From assembly GCA_016715985.1 (NCBI GenBank), contig JADJXD010000001.1, positions 4,278,001-4,342,000 on the forward strand: a DNA stretch of 64,000 bases, read 5' to 3'. Position numbers and translations under genes: made by a program. The notes under the pieces are model-generated. The model made no database searches. It was not told the DNA's origin and saw nothing but the letters and a program-made list of their open reading frames with translations. Positions 1-7,999 of the stretch are shown one piece after another; the stretch's first letter is position 1, and every line of letters starts with the position of its first letter. Source of the DNA: Saprospiraceae bacterium. GTDB lineage: Bacteria > Bacteroidota > Bacteroidia > Chitinophagales > Saprospiraceae.

Positions 1-38
1 AGTGAAAGAATACCTGCATAAGCTGAATCTATTTTCAT
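1..38 (-). CDS. Possible start of a gene running off the left edge
   Basis: An ATG on the minus strand at 38 opens a frame of 12 codons (reading MKIDSAYAGILS) that is still open at the window edge. It would follow the VF530 gene on the same strand after about 29 bases. The stretch is too short to assign a family, and it may be chance. The call rests only on the open frame and on gene order. Confidence 0.3.
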   Translation of the reverse strand, partial: MKIDSAYAGILS

Positions 39-67
39 TGCATTTAATTTAGAAAGCTAAACAGCAT

Positions 68-310
68 TCATTCCTTTTGGTTCAGGTTGTCTAATGTTGA
101 TACATATAACTCTTCCAGTTTTTTTCTTGCCCAGGGAGTCTTTCTGAAAAATTTTAGACATGAATTGACAGACGGCTCGAAGTGGAAACAGTTTACCCGC
201 ATTTGATCAGCAAGTCCTTCCCATCCATATTGCTGATGGAGATAAATAATTATATATTCCAATGTGATGCCATGTAAAGGATCTTTAGGTTTGTCCATTT
301 GATTACGCAT
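68..310 (-). CDS. VF530 family DNA-binding protein (DUF2132)
   Basis: This 80-residue protein carries the family signature almost end to end: DPLHGITLE near residue 10, then YGWEGLADQMRVNCF, and near the C-terminus SCLKFFRKTPWARKKLEELY. Proteins of this family are small, about 75 to 90 residues, and the founding Vibrio structure was described as a DNA-binding-like fold; the cellular role is not established. The start chosen gives MRNQM; a second Met at residue 5 is an equally possible start. It is followed on the same strand by a possible gene at the window edge. The family call is confident from sequence, the function is not. Confidence 0.85.
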   Translation of the reverse strand: MRNQMDKPKDPLHGITLEYIIIYLHQQYGWEGLADQMRVNCFHFEPSVNSCLKFFRKTPWARKKLEELYVSTLDNLNQKE

Positions 311-420
311 TATTTCTGACCATAAAATTACTTTCTTTTATGTCCCACATAGTGGATTACTCCCAATAAATTCTGATTTTTAGGGTAAATTCTTATTTTT
401 GATGTTTATAAAATATTATA

Positions 421-434
421 GTAAAGCCCACTTA
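421..434 (+). repeat. Left terminal inverted repeat of the IS1595-type element
   Basis: GTAAAGCCCACTTA, an exact inverted match to 1389-1402. It lies 49 bases before the transposase start. Confidence 0.85.
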
Positions 435-482
435 CCTACGTATTAAGAAAATTTTGTATATTTACGGAATAAAATATTAATA

Positions 483-1391
483 ATGGAAGGATTTGAAATA
501 TTTACAGGACAAAATGAACTGGAATTTATAAAAAGGTTTTCAGACAAAGATAGCTGCTATGCTTATTTAGCACATCACAAATGGTCCAATGGCTTTGAAT
601 GTCCGCAATGTCATTGTAAAGAAGAGCATAATTGTTTGTTTTTGCATCATAAGCGATGTAAAAATTGTCAAAGAATTATTTCTCCAACGGCTAATACATT
701 GTTCCATAAAGTTAAATTTGGAATTGAGAAGGCGTTTTATATTGTTTTCAAAATGACCGCCACAACTAAGAGTATCTCCGCAGAGCAATTGGCAAAAAAT
801 GTTGGTATTAATCGTAAAACTGCCTTGATGTTTCAACATAAGGTAAGAATTGCAATGAAGAGTTCAGAAAAGCACCCATTAACTGGACAAGTTGAAGTAG
901 ATGAAGCGTTTATAGGCCAAAAAGAAGAAGATCAAATTGGACGTGGTGCAGAGAAAAGCGCAAATCATTGTTGCAGTAGAGAAAAACGGTACAACAGGGA
1001 TCAAAAGAATGTATGCTAGAAAGATAGAAAATGCATCTACAAAGGAGCTTAAGACGTTATTTGAAAAACACATTTCGAGCGAAGCCACAGTTTTGACAGA
1101 TAAGTGGCGAGGCTACTCTCCTTTATGTGATGTTTATAACATAACTCAGGAGAAGAGTGAGCGGACAAGAATTTCAAAGTAATGCACCGATGTATTCAGC
1201 AGCTAAAGAGTTGGATACGGGGCATTCATCATAGCGTAAATCATGACTATCTTCAGGGATATTTAGATGAATTTTGCTATCGAATCAATCGATCCATTCA
1301 TAAAAATACTATTTTTGATAAATTGGTTGGACGAATGAGTAAAGCAGACTCGATTTTTAAAAACCAAATAAAATTAGCCTACAGTAATTAA
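483..1391 (+). pseudogene. IS1595 family transposase with two frameshifts
   Basis: The N-terminal part (483 to about 950) has the zinc-ribbon cysteines CPQCHC and CKNC near residues 40-62, then the start of the ISXO2-like DDE domain with VEVDEAFIG near residue 140. Translation then moves to the next frame (about 937-1165, with VAVEKNGTTGIKRMYAR and the TDKWRGY segment holding the second acidic residue). It moves back to the first frame from about 1170 (NFKVMHR, LKSWIRGIHH, LDEFCYRINR). All three pieces together make one normal-length transposase of about 300 residues. Each break is a small indel, around 940-960 and 1155-1170. Either the gene has decayed or the assembly carries errors here; nothing suggests programmed frameshifting. 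Confidence 0.85.
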
Positions 1392-1402
1392 GTGGGCTTT
1401 AC
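1389..1402 (-). repeat. Right terminal inverted repeat of the IS1595-type element
   Basis: TAAGTGGGCTTTAC, the exact reverse complement of 421-434. It overlaps the last codon and stop of the transposase reading frame. Confidence 0.85.
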
Positions 1403-1541
1403 GAAAATATTAATACGATACGCATATTGGCTTTGGAAGTGATAAGAATCATGTTTTTTTCTGATGATGGTCATCTGTTCGGGTCAAATTTAAACCAAAC
1501 TTTGCAACTTCTTTCAGATAGGCAGACACCCGGTTTTTTGT

Positions 1542-1571
1542 TTGTACATTTTCTGATTTGAAATATCTTTG
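1542..1571 (+). promoter_or_regulatory. Bacteroidota-type promoter for the CoA-transferase gene
   Basis: TTG at 1542-1544 is followed after 19 bases by TATCTTTG at 1564-1571, which fits the Bacteroidota -33/-7 consensus TTG...TAnnTTTG. The gene start at 1622 is about 50 bases further on. Confidence 0.6.
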
Positions 1572-1621
1572 ATAATTATACGAGCATACTCTTTTGACAG
1601 ACAACACACAAAATATTGAAA

Positions 1622-2902
1622 ATGATCGAAAAATGGATGACTGCTGATGAGGCGGTAAAAAAAGTTAAAAGTGGGGATAGAGTGTTTTTGCAGGGAAGTG
1701 CAGCGACACCTATCCACCTGATTAAAGCGCTGATTGCTAGAAAATCTGATTTGCAAAACGTTGAATTGCTGAGTATCTCGACTTTAGGAAAGGATGTCTT
1801 TAGTGATCCGGATTTCGGTAAGCACTTTTATATTAATTCATTGTTTGTATCAGACAATATCAGGAGTTTGGTCAACAGCCATTATGGTAGTTATGTACCT
1901 GTTTTTTTGAGTGAAATTCCTATATTATTTGATAACAAAATACTGGAGCTTGATGTGGCTTTTGTTCATATTTCGCCACCGGATAAGCATGGTTTTTGTT
2001 CCCTTGGAACATCAGTGGATATTTCCGTAGCAGCTATCCGTAATGCAAAATATGTCATTGCTCAGGTTAATGAACAAATGCCCAGAACACACGGTGATGG
2101 TATCATTCATCTGAGTAAAATCGATGCTTTGGTACGGGTAAATGAAGCACTTCCGGAAGTAAGTTATGCTGCTAAAATTACTGAAAAAAGTCTTGCTATA
2201 GGACGTCATATTGCTGAATTGATTGATGACCGATCCACATTACAGATGGGCATCGGAGCTATACCTGATGCAGTTCTGTCGTGCTTAAATAATCATAAAG
2301 ATCTTGGTGTACACACGGAAATGTTTTCTGATGGTGTTATCTCATTAGTCGAGAACGGAGTAATTACCAATAAGTATAAGAAAAAACATCCCGGTAAATT
2401 GGTGACAGGATTTGCTATCGGAAGCCGAAAACTGTATGATTTTGTAGATGATAATCCATCGACTGTTTTTCTGGACATCGGATATGTAAATGATACCAAA
2501 GTCATCCGTTCCAATCCCAGAGTAGTAGCCATCAACTCTGCATTGGAAATAGACCTCACAGGCCAGGCTTGTTCTGATTCTATTGGTACTTATCAGTATT
2601 CCGGAATCGGAGGACAAATGGATTTTATGCGAGGTGCATCGTTGTCTGTAGGCGGCAAACCTATCATTGCACTGAATTCAACTGCCAATAACGGTACATC
2701 CAAGATTGTTCCTTTCCTCCGTCCGGGTGCCGGTGTTGTAACGACACGTGGACATATGCATTATGTGGTCACGGAATATGGTGTAGCATACTTATTTGGA
2801 AAAAACCTGAAACAACGGGCATTGGCACTGACAGAAATCGCACATCCGGATCATCGCGAGAGTTTGTACAAAGCGATTTTTGAACGTTTTGATCATATTT
2901 GA
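1622..2902 (+). CDS. Acetyl-CoA hydrolase/transferase family protein
   Basis: The 426-residue protein matches the acetyl-CoA hydrolase/4-hydroxybutyrate CoA-transferase family along its full length: an N-terminal domain ending near residue 190 (AFVHISPPDKHGFCSLG) and a C-terminal domain with QMGIGAIPDAV, HTEMFSDG and TTRGHMHYVVTEYGVAYL. The Glu of ALEIDLTGQ, about residue 309, is in the position of the catalytic glutamate that forms the CoA thioester. It would move CoA between acetate and other short acyl groups in the cytoplasm; the true acyl substrate cannot be read from sequence. A TTG six bases upstream (1616) is in frame, but the ATG at 1622 is preferred. It is a single gene with its own promoter and a terminator shared with the convergent neighbour. 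Confidence 0.88.
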   Translation: MIEKWMTADEAVKKVKSGDRVFLQGSAATPIHLIKALIARKSDLQNVELLSISTLGKDVFSDPDFGKHFYINSLFVSDNIRSLVNSHYGSYVPVFLSEIPILFDNKILELDVAFVHISPPDKHGFCSLGTSVDISVAAIRNAKYVIAQVNEQMPRTHGDGIIHLSKIDALVRVNEALPEVSYAAKITEKSLAIGRHIAELIDDRSTLQMGIGAIPDAVLSCLNNHKDLGVHTEMFSDGVISLVENGVITNKYKKKHPGKLVTGFAIGSRKLYDFVDDNPSTVFLDIGYVNDTKVIRSNPRVVAINSALEIDLTGQACSDSIGTYQYSGIGGQMDFMRGASLSVGGKPIIALNSTANNGTSKIVPFLRPGAGVVTTRGHMHYVVTEYGVAYLFGKNLKQRALALTEIAHPDHRESLYKAIFERFDHI

Positions 2903-2938
2903 TTACCAGGAATTTTAAATTTTGGTATCATTTTTTAA
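2901..2938. terminator. Shared terminator between convergent genes
   Basis: GATTACCA (2901-2908) pairs with TGGTATC (2923-2929) with one bulge. The inner AATTTTAAATT is self-complementary, and a T run follows on the plus strand. It overlaps the last codons of both convergent genes. Confidence 0.55.
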
Positions 2939-3296
2939 ATATAAAATACACCGCCAATACCAAAAATATAAATCCGATCAGATGATTCCATCTTAAACTT
3001 TCATTTTTGAAAACCAATAAAGTGAAAGCTGTAAAAATCACAAGCGTGATAACTTCCTGTATTACCTTTAGTTGCCAGATAGTAAATGGACCACCATTGC
3101 CAATGAATCCTATTTTGTTGGCAGGAACCTGAAAAACATATTCAAATAATGCAATTCCCCAGCTAATAAAAATAACTGCAGTAATCCCCAGTTTAGTGAA
3201 CCATTTAAACTCACCCATCTTCAGATGACCATACCAGGCTAAGGTCATAAAAATGTTGGATACGACTAAAAGGAAAATAGTCAATATTGATTTCAT
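2928..3296 (-). CDS. DMT family small membrane protein (DUF486)
   Basis: This 122-residue, very hydrophobic protein has four predicted membrane segments (about residues 2-22, 33-51, 75-95 and 102-120). The central ALFEYVFQVPANKIG and the segment GPFTIWQLKVIQEVITL are hallmarks of DUF486, a half-size relative of drug/metabolite transporters. Length and motif order are normal. The substrate is unknown. It stands alone on the minus strand, convergent with the CoA-transferase gene. Confidence 0.85.
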   Translation of the reverse strand: MKSILTIFLLVVSNIFMTLAWYGHLKMGEFKWFTKLGITAVIFISWGIALFEYVFQVPANKIGFIGNGGPFTIWQLKVIQEVITLVIFTAFTLLVFKNESLRWNHLIGFIFLVLAVYFIFKK

Positions 3297-3488
3297 TCAG
3301 AACTTTATATTTTGGGTCAAATATCATATATTAGTCATTGGTTTTTTTTAAATCCAGAATATTTTAAGCAAATTAATTTTATTTTGACGTCACTGATAAA
3401 AGAATATTTTAATTTTGACTGACTATTTATTAGGATGAGGATAAAGATAAATACAAACCAACTAGTGGATATGAATAATAAATGATTG

Positions 3489-3496
3489 TAATTTTG
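3489..3496 (+). promoter_or_regulatory. -7 element for the membrane protein pair at 3519-4372
   Basis: TAATTTTG fits TAnnTTTG and lies 22 bases before the ATG at 3519. No TTG is seen at the -33 position, so the promoter is incomplete by consensus. Confidence 0.45.
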
Positions 3497-3518
3497 ACGA
3501 ATTTAACAATAATTAAAA

Positions 3519-3923
3519 ATGGAAAATCAAGACAGGTCAGGTCATGAACTTTTTGAAAAAATACAGACATATATTCAGACATCTACAGATGTAGTAAAAC
3601 TGAAAGCACTCAGGACGTCCGCAGATGTTGTGGCTGATGTTTCAACTGGTATCATTATTGGTATTATATTTTTACTTTTTTTTATATTTTTTAATCTTGG
3701 TTTAGCACTTTGGATTGGTTATCTTTTCGGACATTATTTTGCGGGCTTTTTTGTAATGGCATTATTTTATGGTTTTCTGTGTGTTGTACTGTACATTTTT
3801 AAAGATATGTGGTTTGAGAAAGTAATCAGAGAAGGATTTATTGCAAAAATGTTGGCAACGTTAAAAGGAAATGAGGAAGAAAATCCGGTAACTAAAGTGG
3901 ATGACAATGTTGCGTCAAATTGA
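3519..3923 (+). CDS. Putative phage-holin-family/YqjE-like membrane protein
   Basis: The protein has 134 residues: a soluble N-terminus of about 38 residues, two long hydrophobic segments (about 42-68 and 72-96, with DVSTGIIIGIIFLLFF and ALFYGFLCVVLYIF) and a polar C-terminal tail. This is the layout of the holin superfamily III/YqjE proteins common in Bacteroidota, which are host proteins despite the name. The function is unknown, perhaps envelope-related. It is followed after 38 bases by another small gene on the same strand, so the two probably form an operon. Confidence 0.6.
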   Translation: MENQDRSGHELFEKIQTYIQTSTDVVKLKALRTSADVVADVSTGIIIGIIFLLFFIFFNLGLALWIGYLFGHYFAGFFVMALFYGFLCVVLYIFKDMWFEKVIREGFIAKMLATLKGNEEENPVTKVDDNVASN

Positions 3924-3961
3924 ATTATATAATTTATTAAACGGGAAGATCAATTTAAAAT

Positions 3962-4372
3962 ATGAAAACACCCAAACCATCCGATGAACTAAACGAAATG
4001 ATTCGAATGCTGGAAATAAAGCAGTCCGTCGAGCTCAATGAAGCAAAAAACTCTTTCAGCCAAATCAGAAATCAATTTAAACCCATCAATATTGCCAAAG
4101 ATTTTATTGATGATTTGGGAAATCCAACTAAAAATTCCGCTAATATCTGGGAATCTTTGTTTTCGACCGGGTCGGGTATGCTGGCACAATCGGCCATCGT
4201 CGGCAAATCTCATAATATTCTTGTAAGATTAGCGGGAATAGCTGTTCAATACGGAGTAACTAAATTTGTTTCTGATCACATGGGCACCATTAAGTCACAA
4301 GCGGATATTTTGGTTCAGAAATTTAAATCTGTGTTGGATGATGATAAAACAGAAGAAGAACAGGAAAGGTGA
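3962..4372 (+). CDS. Conserved small protein paired with the YqjE-like gene
   Basis: This 136-residue protein is not recognised. The N-terminal 60 residues are charged and probably helical (ELNEMIRMLEIKQSVELNEA). The middle has a glycine- and alanine-rich, mildly hydrophobic stretch (about 75-105, SGMLAQSAIVG to GIAVQYGVTKFV), and the tail is acidic. Its position right behind a YqjE-like membrane protein suggests a joint envelope role, as often seen for such pairs. That is inference from context only. Confidence 0.65.
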   Translation: MKTPKPSDELNEMIRMLEIKQSVELNEAKNSFSQIRNQFKPINIAKDFIDDLGNPTKNSANIWESLFSTGSGMLAQSAIVGKSHNILVRLAGIAVQYGVTKFVSDHMGTIKSQADILVQKFKSVLDDDKTEEEQER

Positions 4373-4422
4373 AACTTTTCTATGGTGACACATACATCAA
4401 ACAGCACAACACATTTCAATAA

Positions 4423-5352
4423 TTACCCCATTTCAGAGCTCATGTATTTAAGACCTTCTTTACCCTGCAATCCGCCGGTATGAATCCACAATAGAGTACT
4501 ACCCCGAGGAAAGAAATCTTTTTCAATTAAGTCAATAATACCGAACAATAATTTCCCATTATAAACATGATCCACAGGGACCGACGTCTTTGACTCAAAT
4601 TCCTTAATAAAGTCAAGCAAAATATTATTCCATTTTGCATAACCTCCAAAATGATATTCAGAAAAAAAAATGAGAGAATCGCACTCATTCATTTCTGCCA
4701 ATTTTAAAATTTCCTTTTGAAGGTATCCTGATTTTAAAGCCGAAAAAACCATTAGTTTGGATTTTTTCGGAAACACTTTCATTAAGCCGGCTGCGGTGCC
4801 ACCTGTACCAGATGCAACCGCAACGAAATCAGGGAACTTATGCATTTGGATTTTGATTTCTTCGATGATGGCACCTGCACCTTCTATTGCTTTTGGATTG
4901 GTACCGCCTTCAGGTAAAATGTAAGCTTCCGGATATAATTCAAGTATTCTGGTTATTTCAGAATCGTTTTCTTTGTCTTTAAATGCTGAACGACTCACAA
5001 AATGCATTTTCATATTTCTGTCTTCACAAAATTTTAAGGTAGGATTCTGATTGTCAAATCCATCTCCTCTGATTATACCGATCGTCTCCAGATCTAAAAG
5101 TGCCCCGGCTCCGGCAGTGGCGTATAGATGATTGGAAAAAGCTCCTCCGTAAGTTAATATTTGGGGAATTTGGTTCTTTATCACGTAATCTAAATTCAGA
5201 GATAACTTCCGCCACTTATTGCCGGAGACCCAAGGGTGGATCAGGTCATCTCTTTTAACATACATTTCGAGTCTTTTTTCTCTTAAAACGGGTAAAACTA
5301 TTTTTTGTATCGGACTGGGAAGAAGTACCGGAAAATCAATTTTCGGATTCAT
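4423..5352 (-). CDS. 1-aminocyclopropane-1-carboxylate deaminase/D-cysteine desulfhydrase family protein
   Basis: This 309-residue fold type II PLP enzyme has the lysine expected to bind PLP in SGNKWRKL (K46), the downstream TYGGAFSNHLYATA (substrate/PLP loop) and a glycine-rich SGTGGTAAGL phosphate-binding loop near residue 180. Relatives act on D-cysteine or ACC; the exact substrate cannot be fixed from sequence. The start overlaps the end of the upstream histidine kinase gene by 17 bases, so translation of the two is probably coupled. No functional link between them is obvious. Confidence 0.8.
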   Translation of the reverse strand: MNPKIDFPVLLPSPIQKIVLPVLREKRLEMYVKRDDLIHPWVSGNKWRKLSLNLDYVIKNQIPQILTYGGAFSNHLYATAGAGALLDLETIGIIRGDGFDNQNPTLKFCEDRNMKMHFVSRSAFKDKENDSEITRILELYPEAYILPEGGTNPKAIEGAGAIIEEIKIQMHKFPDFVAVASGTGGTAAGLMKVFPKKSKLMVFSALKSGYLQKEILKLAEMNECDSLIFFSEYHFGGYAKWNNILLDFIKEFESKTSVPVDHVYNGKLLFGIIDLIEKDFFPRGSTLLWIHTGGLQGKEGLKYMSSEMG

Positions 5353-7126
5353 CTGTTATGTTCTTTATCCTGATTAGTACAGACATACCTTCCCCTTGTT
5401 TGGTATCAATGGATATCGTACCATGTAAGTAAGTAGTTCTGGAAATAATGTTTTCAAGCCCCATTCCTTTTCTGACGTTATTCGCATCAAATCCAATGCC
5501 GTCATCTTCATATTGTATAACCAACTCGTTATCTTCTTTATTCAACTGGATCAGTATTTCTTTTGCTTTTGCATGTTTCAGGGTGTTGGTCAGTAATTCC
5601 TGAATAATTCGGTAAACGGATAAAGCAATCATTTTATCCATTTTTTCAGGTATCTCGTAGTGCTGGAAATCGATATCCGGATATTGTTCACCTTCAAATC
5701 GGTTGATAAGATCTTTGATGGCAGGTATTAATCCCAACTTTTTGAGTGAACCCGGTTGTAAGTTTCTGGCAATAGTTCTGACTTCTTCTACGGCCGTATC
5801 CAACAGAATTTGTGCATTGTGAAATTCGCGTTCATCCTTTGCTTCCCGAAACGTAGATTTTGCATTATCAAATTTCAGTTTAATGGTACTCAGCAATCCA
5901 CCCAAACTGTCATGCAGGTCCTTGGCAATGCGTTCGCGTTCTATTTCCTGACCTTCTATTACCGATTGCATACTGCTGATCTTGATGTTATCTTCCAGTT
6001 CTCTGATTTTTCTGGAGTTGATCTCCTCTCTTTGTGTATTGATTATTTTATCACTGGCTATGCGCTGATTGTAAAATCTGATAATAAAGTAAACGGCTAT
6101 CAGGACAAAAATTAAACCTACAGCAAGAATATATAAGATTCGTCGCTGTGCCCTGTTTCTTTCTTCGGCATATTGATTTTCGATTTTTAAAACTTCAATG
6201 CTTGATTGTTTATCCTTCAAACCATATTTTATGGCGAGGTTGGTGTAAGTTTCAATACGGTTTTTATTGAGGATACTGTCATTGAGTTGGTTGTATTGAA
6301 GATTAAAAGTGTATGCTTTTTTATAATCATTGATTTCTGCATAACATTCAGAAAGTTCATTATATACATCTTTTCTGATCTCAGAAAAAGGAACTGAACT
6401 TACAAATTCCTGACTCCTGAGTAAGTATTTTATGGCTGTATCAAAATTTTCACTTTTTTTGTTTAGTGTTCCAATAAAGTACAGACTTTTGGCTATTCCG
6501 ATATAATTTTTTTTCTCACTGTGAAATTTAAAAACAAGGTAAGCATTCAGCAAAGCACTATCTATTTCATTTAACTCAGATTGAAGACGTATTTTATCAA
6601 AATAAATATCACTGAACAGGGTACTGTCTTTAAGTGCTTCATTTAATCTGATCGCTTTATTAAGACTTTCAAGCGACTTGTCAGTTTCGCCGGTTGATCT
6701 GTAAAATCTGCTCAAAGCATGTAAAGTCAGTGCTTGATTACGGATATCATTTTTTGCAGTATAGTGCTTCAGATTATTTTGCAGTAAACTCGAAGCTTCA
6801 TACGGAAGGCCTGCTTTCAAATAACTTTCTGCAATCGCCTGATTCGTTTTGAAATAATTAGTAGAATCGGCTGATATTTTAAAATATTGCTGAGCTCTTG
6901 TAAAAAACTCCAATGCTTTTTCATTATTGGAGAAGATAGTTGATTCATATTCTGCCATTTTGTAATAGACCATTCCCAAAACCTGCTGATCTTTATTTTC
7001 CCTCGCCAGCTCCAGAATTTTGTTCAGGTCAGTGTAAGAATAAGTACTATCCGCATCAAATTGAGCAAATACTCCTGAAACATTAATCAACAGGAATAGA
7101 ACAAATAAAGGGTAACGGGTTTTCAT
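5336..7126 (-). CDS. TPR-containing sensor histidine kinase (HisKA_3 type)
   Basis: In order, the 596-residue protein has a signal peptide (about 1-21), a periplasmic or surface array of tetratricopeptide repeats (about 28-300), one membrane segment near 327-348 (RILYILAVGLIFVLIAVYF) and a coiled coil. A HisKA_3 dimerisation box follows, with the phosphorylated histidine in DLHDSLGGLLSTIK (H405), and then a HATPase_c domain with ELLTNTLKHAKA, DDGIGF and GMGLENI. Such kinases pair with NarL-type regulators, and one is encoded divergently about 870 bases away (7996-8643). The pairing is inferred from proximity and class. The signal sensed is unknown. Confidence 0.9.
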   Translation of the reverse strand: MKTRYPLFVLFLLINVSGVFAQFDADSTYSYTDLNKILELARENKDQQVLGMVYYKMAEYESTIFSNNEKALEFFTRAQQYFKISADSTNYFKTNQAIAESYLKAGLPYEASSLLQNNLKHYTAKNDIRNQALTLHALSRFYRSTGETDKSLESLNKAIRLNEALKDSTLFSDIYFDKIRLQSELNEIDSALLNAYLVFKFHSEKKNYIGIAKSLYFIGTLNKKSENFDTAIKYLLRSQEFVSSVPFSEIRKDVYNELSECYAEINDYKKAYTFNLQYNQLNDSILNKNRIETYTNLAIKYGLKDKQSSIEVLKIENQYAEERNRAQRRILYILAVGLIFVLIAVYFIIRFYNQRIASDKIINTQREEINSRKIRELEDNIKISSMQSVIEGQEIERERIAKDLHDSLGGLLSTIKLKFDNAKSTFREAKDEREFHNAQILLDTAVEEVRTIARNLQPGSLKKLGLIPAIKDLINRFEGEQYPDIDFQHYEIPEKMDKMIALSVYRIIQELLTNTLKHAKAKEILIQLNKEDNELVIQYEDDGIGFDANNVRKGMGLENIISRTTYLHGTISIDTKQGEGMSVLIRIKNITDESEN

Positions 7127-7284
7127 GAAAGAAAATGAATTGTTGTTGTAAAGATATTATTTTTTACTAAAAAAGAATATTTGAATGTGTAGTCGTAGTT
7201 CTTTAAAGCAAAAGTGGCAGATATTCAGTCAGTTAATTGCATTTTTTTTCAATAATTTATTGGTGCATGATCCTAAAAAAAAAG

Positions 7285-7312
7285 AAAAGCCTCCAACTTT
7301 TTGGAGGCTTTT
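7285..7312. terminator. Strong bidirectional stem-loop terminator
   Basis: AAAAGCCTCC (7285-7294) pairs perfectly with GGAGGCTTTT (7303-7312) around an 8-base loop. There are A runs before and T runs after, so it can act on both strands. On the minus strand it would end transcription from the small gene at 7612-7800 before the kinase gene. Confidence 0.8.
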
Positions 7313-7444
7313 ACTTTTAATGCAACAGTCAAATCCCAATGAGTATTTACAAGTTTTATATCTCAGGTATTTTTTTTAAACCTTTTGATATTATTATTTT
7401 AAGGTGTAAAACCTTGATTTTTAATTTGATGATAAACAATAATT

Positions 7445-7524
7445 GAGTCGGGATCTCCTGCGCCTTCGAAGTGTGATTAAGTAAGGAAATTAATTTTTTA
7501 ATTTTTTTTATTCAATCCCGACTC
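7445..7524. repeat. Long-spaced perfect inverted repeat in a spacer
   Basis: GAGTCGGGAT (7445-7454) and ATCCCGACTC (7515-7524) are exact complements separated by 60 bases, part of which is a T- and A-rich run. The enclosed CTCCTGCGCCTTCGAA is more GC-rich than the surroundings. It is not a tRNA by structure. The spacer 7127-7611 holds otherwise only the terminator at 7285-7312. Confidence 0.5.
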
Positions 7525-7611
7525 GCATATTGCTCATTCCGTAAAACCTAAATAAAAGAGAATAAATCGTTTGAAAGGGACTCTTTAGTACCTTAATTAT
7601 ATTTAAAAAAC

Positions 7612-7800
7612 TCAAAACTCCTGTTCAGATTGATATCTTTCACCATCGATCTGTATTTCGGCACTGAGGCACGAATAATTATTTTCTACATCTTGTGAAA
7701 AATTAGATTCCGTTATTACTGATATCAAATTATGCCCGAAAAGTGATACAACAACCAGCATAAAACTGATAATATTTTTTGGCTGAAATATTTTGTTCAT
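7612..7800 (-). CDS. Small putative exported protein
   Basis: A 62-residue frame starts MNKIFQPKNIISFMLVVVSLFG, a plausible signal or anchor segment, followed by a short polar tail with one Cys. No family is recognised. A near-consensus -7 box, CATCTTTG on the minus strand about 50 bases upstream, and a good terminator downstream (7285-7312) make a real gene plausible. It lies between the sensor kinase and its likely response regulator, so it could be a target or an accessory of that system. This is inference. Confidence 0.4.
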   Translation of the reverse strand: MNKIFQPKNIISFMLVVVSLFGHNLISVITESNFSQDVENNYSCLSAEIQIDGERYQSEQEF

Positions 7801-7896
7801 AATTGCTGTTTTAAGTACCAGTATTTATCAACTTTTGACAATACAAAGATGCGGGTATCTAAAATCCTGAACATCATAGTAAACACCGATTTTTAA

Positions 7897-7917
7897 AATT
7901 AGGGGTTTACCCGAATT
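7897..7917. promoter_or_regulatory. Candidate operator overlapping the regulator's own promoter
   Basis: AATTAGGG (7897-7904) and CCCGAATT (7910-7917) form an inverted repeat with one mismatch around GTTTA. It occupies the place where the -33 element would be for the -7 box at 7937, and that promoter has no TTG. This arrangement fits an activator site, possibly for the NarL-type regulator itself. Confidence 0.45.
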
Positions 7918-7936
7918 TTTCTCATGTTTTTCACTG

Positions 7937-7944
7937 TAACTTTG
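7937..7944 (+). promoter_or_regulatory. -7 element of the response regulator promoter
   Basis: TAACTTTG matches TAnnTTTG exactly, 52 bases before the regulator ATG. The -33 TTG is missing. Confidence 0.6.
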
Positions 7945-7969
7945 TGGAAATATTAAAGATTGTAGATTA

Positions 7970-7999
7970 ATGAATAATATATTAATGCGAATAAAATGA
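7970..7999 (+). CDS. Possible 9-codon leader ORF coupled to the response regulator
   Basis: ATG at 7970 reads MNNILMRIK and stops with TGA at 7997-7999, which overlaps the regulator's ATG (7996) in an ATGA. This is the geometry of translational coupling. A chance ATG in AT-rich DNA is an equally simple explanation. Confidence 0.25.
   Translation: MNNILMRIK

Larger units (their letters stand above)
418..1403 (+). mobile_element. IS1595-type insertion sequence, decayed
   Basis: A short element of about 1 kb is bounded by a perfect 14-base inverted repeat, GTAAAGCCCACTTA at 421-434 and its complement at 1389-1402. It encloses a broken transposase of the IS1595/ISXO2 type. An 8-base direct repeat AAAATATT is present just outside (410-417 and 1404-1411). 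Eight-base target duplications are usual for IS1595, but the flanks are so AT-rich that this match could be chance, and it requires the ends to be at 418 and 1403 instead of exactly at the inverted repeats. The element is probably inactive because the transposase frame is broken twice. Confidence 0.85.

Noticed and set aside
3519..3923. Prophage holin
   Set aside because: The holin-family name reflects fold similarity. No endolysin or phage structural gene is nearby, and such genes are common chromosomal genes in Bacteroidota.
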